64,000 nucleotides of DNA, from contig CABUBH010000004.1 of assembly GCA_902489775.1 (NCBI GenBank), positions 1-64,000 of the forward strand, read 5' to 3'. The position numbers and the translations under genes were made by a program. The stretch comes from an uncultured Collinsella sp. (lineage in GTDB: Bacteria; Actinomycetota; Coriobacteriia; Coriobacteriales; Coriobacteriaceae). Under the pieces are notes generated by a model. The model was not told the DNA's origin and made no database searches. It saw nothing but the letters and a program-made list of their open reading frames with translations. Positions 50,930-60,911 of the stretch are shown here, piece by piece. Each line of letters begins with the position of its first letter. Position 1 is the stretch's first letter.

Positions 50930-51628
50930 TTACAGGTCGCGTGCTCGATAAACCTTGGTGCTGACGGTGCAGCTGATTGCACATAGCGCGAGCGCCAGTA
51001 CGGCAATTCCTGCGCACAGACCGCCAAGGACGGCAGGATCGGGATTCGCTCCGGCAATCGACATGAGCCAGTTGCTAATGGGGTTGGAAGAGCTCAGCAT
51101 TGCCATGGTACCGCAGCCCATCAGGGCAAACAGGCCGACGGAAAGGCGCAGCGCCTCCATGTGTCCAAATCGAAAGAACAGCGGCTGTGCCAAAAACACC
51201 ATCATGAGGGAGATGAGCATCGATGCGGCGGAGGCTATTGTGATCTCAAAGACGGTCTGTCCCGTCGAGGGAATGCCCGTGTGATCGAAGAACGGAAGGG
51301 CGATGATGTTCAAAAGCACGGCGGCGCATGCCATGACGGCCGAGAAAGCAATAATGCACAGGTAGCGTGCGCAGATGATGTCTTTGCGCGAGAACGGCAG
51401 CGTTGCCCGATAGCGCTCCCAGCCGTTTTGGTTATCGTAGCCAGCCAGTGAGTTCATGATTATGATGGGCGACATGGCGCTGGCCGCGCAGGCGCCGGCG
51501 CTCATACCGGAATCGCCGTCCGATGCGTTGGCAAGGGTTAGCACGACGAAGATGAACAGGCCGACGCCCGCAATGCTCGGGATGAGCGTGCGAGCGATGG
51601 CGAGCTCGGACATAAAGGCGCGTTTCAT
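50930..51628 (-). CDS. ABC-2-type permease
   Basis: Membrane protein of 232 residues with six hydrophobic segments, typical of the ABC2_membrane_5 group (AGYDNQNGWERYRATLPFSR at the cytoplasmic loop). It is the membrane partner of the ATPase gene, which it overlaps by 4 bases (ATGA). GntR-ATPase-permease is the YtrAB-type arrangement of Gram-positive bacteria, linked to cell-wall antibiotic stress. The exported substrate is unknown. Confidence 0.85.
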   Translation of the reverse strand: MKRAFMSELAIARTLIPSIAGVGLFIFVVLTLANASDGDSGMSAGACAASAMSPIIIMNSLAGYDNQNGWERYRATLPFSRKDIICARYLCIIAFSAVMACAAVLLNIIALPFFDHTGIPSTGQTVFEITIASAASMLISLMMVFLAQPLFFRFGHMEALRLSVGLFALMGCGTMAMLSSSNPISNWLMSIAGANPDPAVLGGLCAGIAVLALALCAISCTVSTKVYRARDL

Positions 51629-52506
51629 TTTGAAGCCCCTTTCAGCGTGAGGCGAAGATAGTCGTCAATGGTTGCCCGATCGCAGGGAATCTCGGGAAAG
51701 GCCTCGAGCGTTTCGCGACGGTTGGGCACGAGCACGTCCACGCTGTAGGCGCGGCGGGCGGCATGGGCACCTTCGACGCAAGCCATAAGCTCGGCGGCCT
51801 GTGCCTGAGTGCAGTGGGCGATGCCGGCTCGGTCGGTAATGTCCTCGCGCGGCAGGTCAAACACAATCGAGCCGTTATCGATGCAGATGACGCGGTCGGC
51901 GGCGCGATCGAGGTCGGACGTAATGTGGCTCGAGAGCAGCACGCTGTGCTGGCCGGCGGCGACAAAAGCAAGCAGCTCATCGAGCAGTTCCTCGCGCGCC
52001 ATGGGATCGAGGCCCGCGGTGGCTTCGTCCAAAAGGAGCAGCTTGGCATTATGGCTGAGTGCACAGGCAAGCTGCAGTTTCATGCCCATGCCGCGGGAGA
52101 GGTCCTTGACCTTTGTCTTGGGATCGAGGCCAAATCGGTCGATGAATCCGGCGAACGCTTTGCGGTCCCACGTGGGGTACGCCTGGCCTACGAGTGCCTC
52201 GATTTGGCCCACCTTGAGCGTTGAAGGGAAGGGGCATGTGTCCAGGACGAGACCGACGCGGGAGCGCAGGCAGCGCTGTGTCTCATCGGGCGCGTCGGTG
52301 CCACAGCGCTGCCCAAACAGGCGCACCTCGCCGGCATCGAGCTTGATAAGCCCGAGCGCGGCGCGAATGGTCGTTGTCTTGCCGGCACCGTTAGCGCCCA
52401 CAAAGCCAACGATCTGGCCGGGCTCCACGGCGAGCGTGACATCACGCAGCGAAAAACGTTCGCTCACGCGGCGTGAGACACCTTTGAGTTCTAACAAGTT
52501 TTGCAT
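51625..52506 (-). CDS. ABC transporter ATP-binding protein
   Basis: Nucleotide-binding subunit of 293 residues. Walker A is GANGAGKTT near 37-45, the signature is LSRGMGMKLQ (a variant of LSGGQ), and Walker B is LLLDEATAGLD. The C-terminal 80 residues may hold a regulatory domain. It pairs with the permease gene downstream and follows the GntR gene after 23 bases. The variant signature motif is common in this subfamily. Confidence 0.9.
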   Translation of the reverse strand: MQNLLELKGVSRRVSERFSLRDVTLAVEPGQIVGFVGANGAGKTTTIRAALGLIKLDAGEVRLFGQRCGTDAPDETQRCLRSRVGLVLDTCPFPSTLKVGQIEALVGQAYPTWDRKAFAGFIDRFGLDPKTKVKDLSRGMGMKLQLACALSHNAKLLLLDEATAGLDPMAREELLDELLAFVAAGQHSVLLSSHITSDLDRAADRVICIDNGSIVFDLPREDITDRAGIAHCTQAQAAELMACVEGAHAARRAYSVDVLVPNRRETLEAFPEIPCDRATIDDYLRLTLKGASK

Positions 52507-52529
52507 GGTATAGCCTTTCTTGCAGATGG

Positions 52530-52910
52530 CTACTGCATGGTTTCGGGAGCTACCAGGTCAAGCATTTCGTGCAGCTTGTCGCGTGTGACGCCCAGGGTTT
52601 CGGCTTGGCTCGCCGCTTTTGCAAGTAGCTCTTCGATATGGCAGAGCTGGCTTTCGCGTAAGAGTTCTTGGTTGCCCTCAGCGACAAAGCACCCCTTGCC
52701 CTGCACGGTGCAGATAAACCCGAGCTGCTCCAAGTCGGCGTAGGCGCGCTTGGTGGTGATAACGCTCACACTCAGGTCGCTGGCAAGCGCACGGATACTG
52801 GGGAGTTTGGCTCCCGCAGCGAGTGCGCCCGATAGGATCTGAGCTTTGACTTGCGAGGCTATCTGCTCGTAGATGGGCTTGTCGCTCGAATTGGATAGGA
52901 TGATGTCCAC
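52530..52910 (-). CDS. GntR-family regulator (YtrA type)
   Basis: Regulator of 126 residues. A winged helix (KPIYEQIASQVKAQILSGAL, then GAKLPSIRALASDLSVSVITTKRAYADLEQLG) is followed by a short helical dimerisation tail, the YtrA subfamily. It sits first in the operon and probably represses it until a membrane-stress cue appears. The AT-rich 5' region (52920-52980, with TATATATAC-like tracts) probably holds the operator. Confidence 0.9.
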   Translation of the reverse strand: MDIILSNSSDKPIYEQIASQVKAQILSGALAAGAKLPSIRALASDLSVSVITTKRAYADLEQLGFICTVQGKGCFVAEGNQELLRESQLCHIEELLAKAASQAETLGVTRDKLHEMLDLVAPETMQ

Positions 52911-53301
52911 AGCGGCTCCTTAGCTGTTGGGCTACACGTGTATATAACCGGTAAGCACAGTATATATACACTATGCACAGTTACGCAAGAGGTAAGTAGG
53001 GATTGTCCGCCCGTTCATTCATCTCAATCTGTAACATCTGGAACCGATTTGGACGGCTACCTGTTACAGATTGAGATTTTGCTGGCGGGCCCCACCTGTT
53101 TGTCTAAATCTGTAACAGGTAAAGGTTCAAAAACCGTCTAGATGTTACAGATTGAGACGAACTACTGCGGAGTGCCGCCATCGACTGCTACCTAGGCCCC
53201 AACTGATGAATTTGTCCTGATAGGTGCCCTGCTGCAGCATTTCGCGGCTACAATAGTGCGGTTACAACGACGTAATGCACTCAATGCAAGAAAGGATCCG
53301 C
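52911..53301. other. Intergenic region before prfC
   Basis: A 391-base gap between the divergent GntR operon and prfC. It contains an AT-rich TATATA stretch (52940-52975), a nested inverted-repeat element (53022-53157), and a TACAAT box at about 53250 upstream of prfC. No ORF is supported. Confidence 0.45.
53022..53157. repeat. Nested inverted-repeat element
   Basis: Outer arms TCTCAATCTGTAACATCT (53022-53039) and AGATGTTACAGATTGAGA (53140-53157) are perfect over 18 bases. Inner arms ACCTGTTACAGATT (53059-53072) and AATCTGTAACAGGT (53107-53120) are perfect over 14. All four share the core AATCTGTAACA. It is a non-coding element, MITE- or REP-like. Confidence 0.75.
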
Positions 53302-54915
<1,614 letters not shown>

Positions 54916-54920
54916 CGCAT

Positions 54921-54952
54921 CGGCGCGGTGGCCCTGCGGGGCTGCCGCGCCG
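54921..54952 (+). terminator. GC-rich hairpin after prfC
   Basis: CGGCGCGG (54921-54928) pairs with CCGCGCCG (54945-54952), with an inner GCCC/GGGC pair. No T-run follows; a terminator of weak type. Confidence 0.55.
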
Positions 54953-55015
54953 CTTGCTTGCCTGATGCCGTGTGAGCGGCTATCATACCCACCGTCGTCT
55001 CAAGACCGGGGCGTC

Positions 55016-55065
55016 CGAGCAGTTCGGGTCCGATATTCTGCTCGTTAAACCTAAAACCAAAGGAG
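55016..55065 (+). promoter_or_regulatory. Pseudoknot-like leader before VUT transporter
   Basis: CGAGCAG (55016-55022) and CTGCTCG (55038-55044) form a 7-bp stem with a 15-base loop that contains GGGT (55026-55029). It can pair, with one G-U, with ACCT in the A-rich tail before the ribosome site AAAGGAG. This H-type pattern recalls preQ1-type riboswitches of queuosine-precursor transporters. I cannot match a preQ1 consensus, and alternative pairings (CCGA/TCGG) exist. Confidence 0.3.
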
Positions 55066-55071
55066 TACATA

Positions 55072-55794
55072 ATGATCAAGAAGGTCATGGAGGACTACAA
55101 GGTCCTGTTGCGGAGCATTCCCGCGGCAACGGTTTCGCTGTTTTTCGTGAGCGTCATCATGATGAACCTGCTGGCCAACAAAGAGCTCATCAGTCTGCCG
55201 TATCTGGCGCTCGACTGTGGCTTTGTGGTGAGCTGGGTTTCGTTTTTGTGCCAAGACATGATCTGCAAGCGCTTTGGCGCCAAGGCATCCATCAAAATCT
55301 CTATCCTCGCGCTGCTGGTTAACCTGGCCGTGAGCCTGTGCTTTTGGGCATGTTCGCTCACGCCCGGCATGTGGGGCGCCTATTACGACACGGGCATGAT
55401 CGAGGTCAACACCGCCCTTAACGCCACCATCGGTGGCACCTGGTACGTGGTGCTGGGCTCTTCGCTGGCAATGCTCGTTTCTGCCGTGGTTAACTCCACG
55501 CTCAACCAGTCGCTCGGCCGTATGCTCAAAAAGAATAACTTTGCGAGCTTCGCCTTCCGTTCCTATGTGTCTACGGGTGTTGGCCAGTTTATCGACAACC
55601 TGGTCTTTGCCATTGTGGTGAGCCACACGTTCTTTGGTTGGACCTGGGTGCAGGTCCTTATGTGCTCGCTGACCGGCGCTGTCGCCGAGCTGCTGTGCGA
55701 GGTCTTCCTGAGCCCCGTGGGCTACAGGGTCGTGCGCGGCTGGGAGCGCGAGAATGTGGGTTCCGAGTACCTCGAGCGCCACGCAACCGCCTAA
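55072..55794 (+). CDS. VUT-family (YhhQ/QueT-like) transporter
   Basis: Membrane protein of 240 residues with six probable helices, in the VUT/YhhQ family (queuosine-precursor transporter). Markers are VVSWVSFLCQDMICKRFG, a GQFIDNLVFAIV motif and an acidic CEVFLSPVGYRV end. It may import preQ0/preQ1 or a queuine-like base. AAAGGAG precedes ATG 55072. A possible riboswitch-like leader lies directly upstream. The SDR gene follows after 9 bases. Confidence 0.8.
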   Translation: MIKKVMEDYKVLLRSIPAATVSLFFVSVIMMNLLANKELISLPYLALDCGFVVSWVSFLCQDMICKRFGAKASIKISILALLVNLAVSLCFWACSLTPGMWGAYYDTGMIEVNTALNATIGGTWYVVLGSSLAMLVSAVVNSTLNQSLGRMLKKNNFASFAFRSYVSTGVGQFIDNLVFAIVVSHTFFGWTWVQVLMCSLTGAVAELLCEVFLSPVGYRVVRGWERENVGSEYLERHATA

Positions 55795-55803
55795 GGAGCA
55801 AGT

Positions 55804-56484
55804 ATGCGGGTTTTGATCACGGGCGCTTCGGGCGGTATCGGAGCCGCGTGCGTGCAGCGCTTTTTGGACGAGGGCCACGAGGTCGTGGGCTTTGATCTGC
55901 TGCCGGCGGCGATCGAACACGAGCGCTACCGCCATCTGATCGTTGATGTCCGCGAGCCGAACACGTTTCCGGAAGATCTGGAGCCCCAGGTGATCGTGAA
56001 CGTTGCCGGCACACAGGATTCGGCCGACGATATTGCCGCTAACCTGACGGGCACCATCAACGTGACCGAGCGGTATGCCTTTGTGGGGGAGGGCCTTGCC
56101 GCCAAGCCGGCGCCGGCAATCCAGTCTGTGGTCAACGTGGGCTCGGCGAGTGGTCACACGGGGTCGGAGTTTCCTGCCTATGCGGCCAGCAAGGGCGGCA
56201 TTATCGCCTACACCAAGAACCTTGCGAACCGCCTGGCGCCGCAGGCCATCGCCAACAGCGTGGACCCGGGCGGCGTCATCACGCCGCTCAACCGTTGCGT
56301 GATGGAAGACGAGCATCTGTGGGCCCAGATTATGGAGCTCACGCCGCTCAAGCGCTGGGCCACGGCGCAAGAAATCGCCGAGTGGATCTACTTTGTGGGC
56401 GTGACCAACCGGTTTATGACCGGGCAGAGTCTGCTCATCGATGGCGGCGAGGCCGGCCGCACACAATTTATTTGGCCCGAATAG
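55804..56484 (+). CDS. Short-chain dehydrogenase/reductase
   Basis: NAD(P)-dependent SDR of 226 residues. The cofactor site TGASGGIG is at 6-13, and the catalytic Tyr-Lys pair is in AYAASKGG with the upstream Ser in GSASG. A CVMEDEHLWAQIMELTPL segment and a DGGEAGRTQFIW C-terminus are typical. It most resembles 3-oxoacyl-ACP reductase-like enzymes, but the substrate is unknown. AAGGAG precedes ATG 55804. It is in an operon with the VUT gene. Confidence 0.85.
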   Translation: MRVLITGASGGIGAACVQRFLDEGHEVVGFDLLPAAIEHERYRHLIVDVREPNTFPEDLEPQVIVNVAGTQDSADDIAANLTGTINVTERYAFVGEGLAAKPAPAIQSVVNVGSASGHTGSEFPAYAASKGGIIAYTKNLANRLAPQAIANSVDPGGVITPLNRCVMEDEHLWAQIMELTPLKRWATAQEIAEWIYFVGVTNRFMTGQSLLIDGGEAGRTQFIWPE

Positions 56485-56485
56485 G

Positions 56486-56521
56486 AAACGCGCCCGATGG
56501 AAAGCCGTCGGGCGCGTTTTT
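56486..56521 (+). terminator. Rho-independent terminator
   Basis: AAACGCGCCCGA (56486-56497) and TCGGGCGCGTTT (56508-56519) form a perfect 12-bp stem and end in a five-T run. It is shared by the convergent SDR (+) and ung (-) genes. Confidence 0.9.
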
Positions 56522-56534
56522 GATGTATCGATTT

Positions 56535-57260
56535 TTAGCCGAGGCAAGTCCAGTTGACGGGGGTCGAGCCGCGCTGTTCGAGTAGTCGATTGGCAGCGGA
56601 GAAGGGGCGCGACCCCATAAAAGCGGGGAGTTCTGCCGTGGCACGGTTGGCCGAAAGCGGCGAGGGGTGTGTGGAGGCCAGGCAGAACTTGTCGGTTGCC
56701 TTGCCCGCACCAGTTGCGACGATCTTACCTTCGACCACCTGCTGGGCAAAGCGACCCCATGCCAAAAAGACTACCGGCTGGGGCAGCTGACAGCAGCGTT
56801 CGATAACGTAGTCGGTGAGCGTGCTCCAGCCCAGTTTGGCGTGCGAGTTGGCGGCATGCTCGCGCACGGTGAGCGTAGTGTTGAGAAGCAGGACGCCCTG
56901 TTGTGCCCATGGCGTTAGATCTCCTGTGGCGGGAATGGGGCAACCCAGATCGGCGTTGAGTTCCTTGTAGATGTTGCGCAGACTCGGCGGCAACTTGGTT
57001 TGCGTCGCGGGGACCGAGAACGACAGCCCCATGGCTTGGTTGGGTCCGTGATAGGGGTCTTGACCCAAGATGACAACCTTGACCTGGTCGGCCGGCGTGT
57101 AGGCGAGGGCATTGAGGATGTCGTCTTGTGCCGGGTAGATGGTTTGCTCAGCACGCAAAAGGGCGATGCGCTCGAGCAGCTGGTTCGTAGTGTCACGTAC
57201 CGGCTGCGGCGCATCGCCCAACCAAGTTGCTATGTTGCGGTCGCGGGTCGCGGCGTCCAT
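56535..57260 (-). CDS. ung: Uracil-DNA glycosylase
   Basis: DNA-repair enzyme of 241 residues that removes uracil from DNA. The catalytic motif GQDPYHGPNQAMG is near 66-78 (Asp of the water-activating loop), and the minor-groove loop HPSPLSANR near 198-206. Family 1 (Ung) length and order are intact. It is monocistronic, convergent with the SDR gene. Confidence 0.96.
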   Translation of the reverse strand: MDAATRDRNIATWLGDAPQPVRDTTNQLLERIALLRAEQTIYPAQDDILNALAYTPADQVKVVILGQDPYHGPNQAMGLSFSVPATQTKLPPSLRNIYKELNADLGCPIPATGDLTPWAQQGVLLLNTTLTVREHAANSHAKLGWSTLTDYVIERCCQLPQPVVFLAWGRFAQQVVEGKIVATGAGKATDKFCLASTHPSPLSANRATAELPAFMGSRPFSAANRLLEQRGSTPVNWTCLG

Positions 57261-57348
57261 GGGGCTCCTTTACGTCAGATGCTCTGCTGGCATCTATTGT
57301 AAAGGCGCACCGGTTGCCTTTATGCCACGGCTGTATGAAGAGTGGGGT

Positions 57349-58251
57349 CTACGAGACGTGCTCGGGCGCTCCTGCCATGCGAGCCTGTTCATGTGCGCGG
57401 AGGCGCGGAAGCTCGACGGTTGCCACCATGACGCCGGTGAGGATGAGGGCGGCGCCAAAGAAGGCGATGGGGCTCAGAACCTCGCCGACCAGGAAGAACG
57501 AGAAGACAGCGGAGCAGACCGGCTCAAGCGAGAAGGCGAAGCCGGTGGTCTCGGCGGGCACGTGGGGCTGCACGAGCGTCTGGGTGATAAAGCCGTAGGC
57601 AGAGCAGATGAGTGCGAGCGCGACGACGACCACGATTTCGCCCGGCGTGCTGGGAAGCGTGAAGCCGCCAAAGGTGAATGCCGCGACGCCCGAGAACAAA
57701 CCGCCAAAGCCTAGCTGCCAAACGCCCAGAGCCAGCGGATCGACTTCTTCGACAAAGCGCTTGGCCACGATAATGTGGCTGGCATAGATAAAGGCCGAGA
57801 GCAGCATGATGATCGCGCCGGGATTCAGGCTGGTAAAGTCGGCGCCCGAGAGCAGCAGCATGCCACAGGTGACGATAGCCGTGCCGATGAGCACCTTGCG
57901 CTCGGGGGCGCGACGCAGCAGAGCTGCGTTGGCAAACGGCACGATCACGACCGTCAGGCTCTGCAAAAAGCCGGCGTTGGAGGCAGAGGTGAGGCTGGAG
58001 CCCAGGCACATGCAGGTGAGCTCGGTTGCCATAATGGCGCCGATGATGGCGGCGCGGACCATAAGGTCGCGGTTGATGCGCAACGCGTGCTTGTGGAAGA
58101 GCAGCAGGCAGACCACAAAGGCGATGATGCAGCGTAGCGCGACGATACTCGTGGCGTTCATGCTGTCCATGCCGATCTTCATGAGGGGGTACGAAAAGCC
58201 CCATGCGATGGGAACGGAAAATGAGAGCGCGATTGCTTTTTTGCGGTCCAT
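57349..58251 (-). CDS. EamA-family (DMT) transporter
   Basis: Ten-helix membrane transporter of 300 residues with two EamA repeats (SVPIAWGFSYPLMKIGMD... and GAIIMLLSAFIYASHIIVAKRFVEE). The substrate is unknown; many members export amino acids or metabolites. It is divergent from a LysR gene 158 bases away, the usual arrangement for a LysR-controlled exporter. A long C-terminal tail (ELPRLRAHEQARMAGAPEHVS) is cytoplasmic. Confidence 0.87.
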   Translation of the reverse strand: MDRKKAIALSFSVPIAWGFSYPLMKIGMDSMNATSIVALRCIIAFVVCLLLFHKHALRINRDLMVRAAIIGAIMATELTCMCLGSSLTSASNAGFLQSLTVVIVPFANAALLRRAPERKVLIGTAIVTCGMLLLSGADFTSLNPGAIIMLLSAFIYASHIIVAKRFVEEVDPLALGVWQLGFGGLFSGVAAFTFGGFTLPSTPGEIVVVVALALICSAYGFITQTLVQPHVPAETTGFAFSLEPVCSAVFSFFLVGEVLSPIAFFGAALILTGVMVATVELPRLRAHEQARMAGAPEHVS

Positions 58252-58409
58252 GGGGCTCCTTTTGTTACAGAACGGTTTCGTAAAAAGGATTCTGCTCCCA
58301 GATGTGGATGTAGTAAAGCGAATGTATCTTCAGTATGATTAAGAAACGCTAACGTAGTCAGAAAAAGCTCTGGCAAAACGTTTTACGGCTGCATTGATGT
58401 GGAGGCACG

Positions 58410-59276
58410 ATGGCATCGCGGTATCAGATTGTTTGTATGGTGGTCGACTGCGGCAGCCTGAAACGCGCGGCCGATGAGCTGGGCTATACGCAAAATGCGG
58501 TGAGCCAGGCCGTCAAGGCACTCGAGCGCGAGCTGGGCACTACGATTATCGAGCGCGGCAAGCAGGGCGTGTCGCTTACGCGCGACGGTAAACAATATCT
58601 GCCGTACCTGCGCCAGATTGTGACTGCCGAGGCTGAGCTCGAGGGCAAGCGCCAGGAGCTGCTGGGGCTTTCGTCGACTGATATTCGCATCGCGACGTTT
58701 ACCAACGTGAGTCGAACCGTGCTGCCGCGCGTGATCCGCGACTTTGGAGCCCTGCACCCGGGCGTACGCTTTACCCTCAAGCAGGGCGATTACACGCGCA
58801 ACGCCCAGTGGGTGCACGATGGCGTGGTTGATTTTTGCTTTACGGCACGTGGGTTTACCGCTGGGCTCGAGAAGCGCGTGGTCTATCACGACGAGCTGGT
58901 GGCGCTGTTGCCTGTCGCGCATCCGCTGACGGCAAAGGAAAAGGTGACACTCGCCGACCTGGCGTCCGAGCCGTTTGTGCTGCTGGATGAGGGCGAACAG
59001 AGCCTGGTGCTCGATGCGTTTGCGGCGCATGGGCTGTCGCCGCACGTGACGAGCGAGGTCACCGACGACTACACCATCATGGCGATGGTGGAGGAGGGCC
59101 TAGGCGTGAGCATGCTCTACCGTCGTACCGTTGAGGGCATGCGGGCCGATATTCGCGTACGTCCCATCGTGCATGCCCCCTCGCGTGACGTGGTGGCCGC
59201 CTGGCGCAGCTGGGACACCATGCCCATCGCCACGAGGCGCTTTATCGACTATATGAGCTCGCATATTGTCAATTAA
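58410..59276 (+). CDS. LysR-family transcriptional regulator
   Basis: Regulator of 288 residues. The N-terminal helix-turn-helix (CGSLKRAADELGYTQNAVSQ, then AVKALERELG) is followed by the periplasmic-binding-protein-like effector domain (IRIATFTNVSRTVLPRVIRDFG). It probably senses the substrate of the divergent EamA exporter. The start at 58410 fits the LTTR start; the ribosome site is GGAGG in GATGTGGAGG. Confidence 0.92.
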   Translation: MASRYQIVCMVVDCGSLKRAADELGYTQNAVSQAVKALERELGTTIIERGKQGVSLTRDGKQYLPYLRQIVTAEAELEGKRQELLGLSSTDIRIATFTNVSRTVLPRVIRDFGALHPGVRFTLKQGDYTRNAQWVHDGVVDFCFTARGFTAGLEKRVVYHDELVALLPVAHPLTAKEKVTLADLASEPFVLLDEGEQSLVLDAFAAHGLSPHVTSEVTDDYTIMAMVEEGLGVSMLYRRTVEGMRADIRVRPIVHAPSRDVVAAWRSWDTMPIATRRFIDYMSSHIVN

Positions 59277-59303
59277 TGACTGGCGTGGCGTTGAGCGCGG
59301 TGT

Positions 59304-60686
59304 TTAGCGGGCTGTCGCTTTGGCTTGGGTGGCGCGATAGGTGCGTGCCGGGTGGCAAAGTAGTACCGCCACGACCATAAAGAACGCCGTGGTGCCCAGG
59401 CTGATGGGGTAGACCATCATGATGTTCGCAAAGGTGCGGAAGTGCGGGAACACGCAGAACACCCAATAGAAGCGGATGCCGCAGACACAGATCATGGTGA
59501 TGAGGGCGGGCATGAGCGAGATACCAAAGCCGCGCAGGTAGCCGGACATGTTTTCGTAGAACATGCTAAAGGCGTACGCCGGGAAAATCGAGCACACGCG
59601 GATATAGCCGATCGAGACGATGTTGGGATCGCTGTTGAACAGCGATAGGATTTCGCGCCCGAGGCCGACAATAACGATAATCGTGGTGAGGGCAACGATA
59701 CCGCCTTCGACCAGGCAGACCTTGAGCGTCTTGGTGCAGCGGTCGATCTGGCGGGCACCGTGGTTTTGTCCCACAAAGGTGGTGCAGGCCTGGCTAAAGC
59801 TGTTGAGCAGGTTGTAGCACACGTACTCTAGGCTCATGGCGGCGCTCGATGCCGCCATGACCTCGGTACCCAAGCTGTTGATGGCGGACTGGATGATGAT
59901 GTTGGCGACGGCAAAGACGGCGCTTTGGATGCCGGCGGGCAGGCCGATCTTGACGATGCGCTTGAGGGCGACGGGGTCGATAGCCAGGTCGCGTGGGGTG
60001 ACGCGGACGACGGAGTCGGTCTTGAGCAGGCGGATAAAGAGTGTAGCGGCGCTGACGGTGTAGGCGATGGCGGTGGCGATGGCGACGCCCGCGACGCCCC
60101 AGTGGAGTATGGGGACAAAGATGAGGTCCAGGCCAATGTTGAGGACGGTGGACACGGCGAGCGCTTGGAGCGGCATGCGGGTGATACCGACGGAGCGGAA
60201 GATGGCGGCTTCGAAGTTGTAGAGCAAGATGGAGGGCATGCTCAGCAAAAAGACGCGCAGGTAGAGCGATGCGAGCGGCATGGTCTCGGCAGGGACGTTG
60301 AGCGCGGCGAGCATGGGCTCGGCAAAGATTTCGCCCAGTGCGATGACGACAAAGCCCACGAGTGCCATGAGGATCGAGGTGTGAACGGCGCGCTTGACCA
60401 TGTTCTGATCGTTGCGGCCGATAGCGTTGGCGATGACCACGTTGGAGCCAAGTGACATGCCAATAAACAGGTTGAGCATAAGACTGGTAAGCGGAACATT
60501 GGAGCCGACCGCCGCCATGGCGAGGGTTCCCTGGTCGCCCGAGAAGTTACCGATAATGACCGTGGCGATGAGGTTCGACAGCTGCTCCAAGATGCTCGTG
60601 GCGGCCACGGGGAAGGCGAACAGGGGAATATTTCGCCACAGCGAGCCGGTGGTCATGTCAATGTGCTTAGATACGGTATCAGCCAT
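59304..60686 (-). CDS. MATE-family efflux transporter
   Basis: Multidrug efflux protein of 460 residues with twelve helices in two MATE repeats (IPLFAFPVAATSILEQLSNL ... and LKRIVKIGLPAGIQSAVFAV). It resembles the DinF/NorM-like clostridial branch. It exchanges Na+ or H+ for drugs or metabolites. It is monocistronic; the start at 60686 has a GAGAG site. A REP-like element lies upstream. Confidence 0.9.
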   Translation of the reverse strand: MADTVSKHIDMTTGSLWRNIPLFAFPVAATSILEQLSNLIATVIIGNFSGDQGTLAMAAVGSNVPLTSLMLNLFIGMSLGSNVVIANAIGRNDQNMVKRAVHTSILMALVGFVVIALGEIFAEPMLAALNVPAETMPLASLYLRVFLLSMPSILLYNFEAAIFRSVGITRMPLQALAVSTVLNIGLDLIFVPILHWGVAGVAIATAIAYTVSAATLFIRLLKTDSVVRVTPRDLAIDPVALKRIVKIGLPAGIQSAVFAVANIIIQSAINSLGTEVMAASSAAMSLEYVCYNLLNSFSQACTTFVGQNHGARQIDRCTKTLKVCLVEGGIVALTTIIVIVGLGREILSLFNSDPNIVSIGYIRVCSIFPAYAFSMFYENMSGYLRGFGISLMPALITMICVCGIRFYWVFCVFPHFRTFANIMMVYPISLGTTAFFMVVAVLLCHPARTYRATQAKATAR

Positions 60687-60797
60687 ACGCTCTCAATCTC
60701 TAACATGCTCTTTCGTGCTTATTTGCGCAGACGATGATACTCCTAATGCAATCAGCCGGTACTTGGGGGGAACGTTTCTTTTCTGTCAGCACATAGA

Positions 60798-60855
60798 CTA
60801 GTCATTGGGGACGTTCTTGAATGACTAGTCGTTTAAGAACGTCCCCAATGACTAG
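60798..60855. repeat. REP-like palindrome, GGGGACGTTC type
   Basis: Arms at 60798-60818 and 60835-60855 are perfect over 21 bases and contain GGGGACGTTC. The loop has GACTAGTC. It matches 36797-36844 in arms and loop, so the two are copies of one family. Confidence 0.85.
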
Positions 60856-60911
60856 GTGGGGGAGGCGTGAGACAATGGTGGGCGCTGTGTTGTCCGCGCT
60901 AAGGAGTTGCC

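Noticed and set aside
55051..56547. 498-codon minus-strand frame
   Set aside because: Antisense to the VUT and SDR genes.
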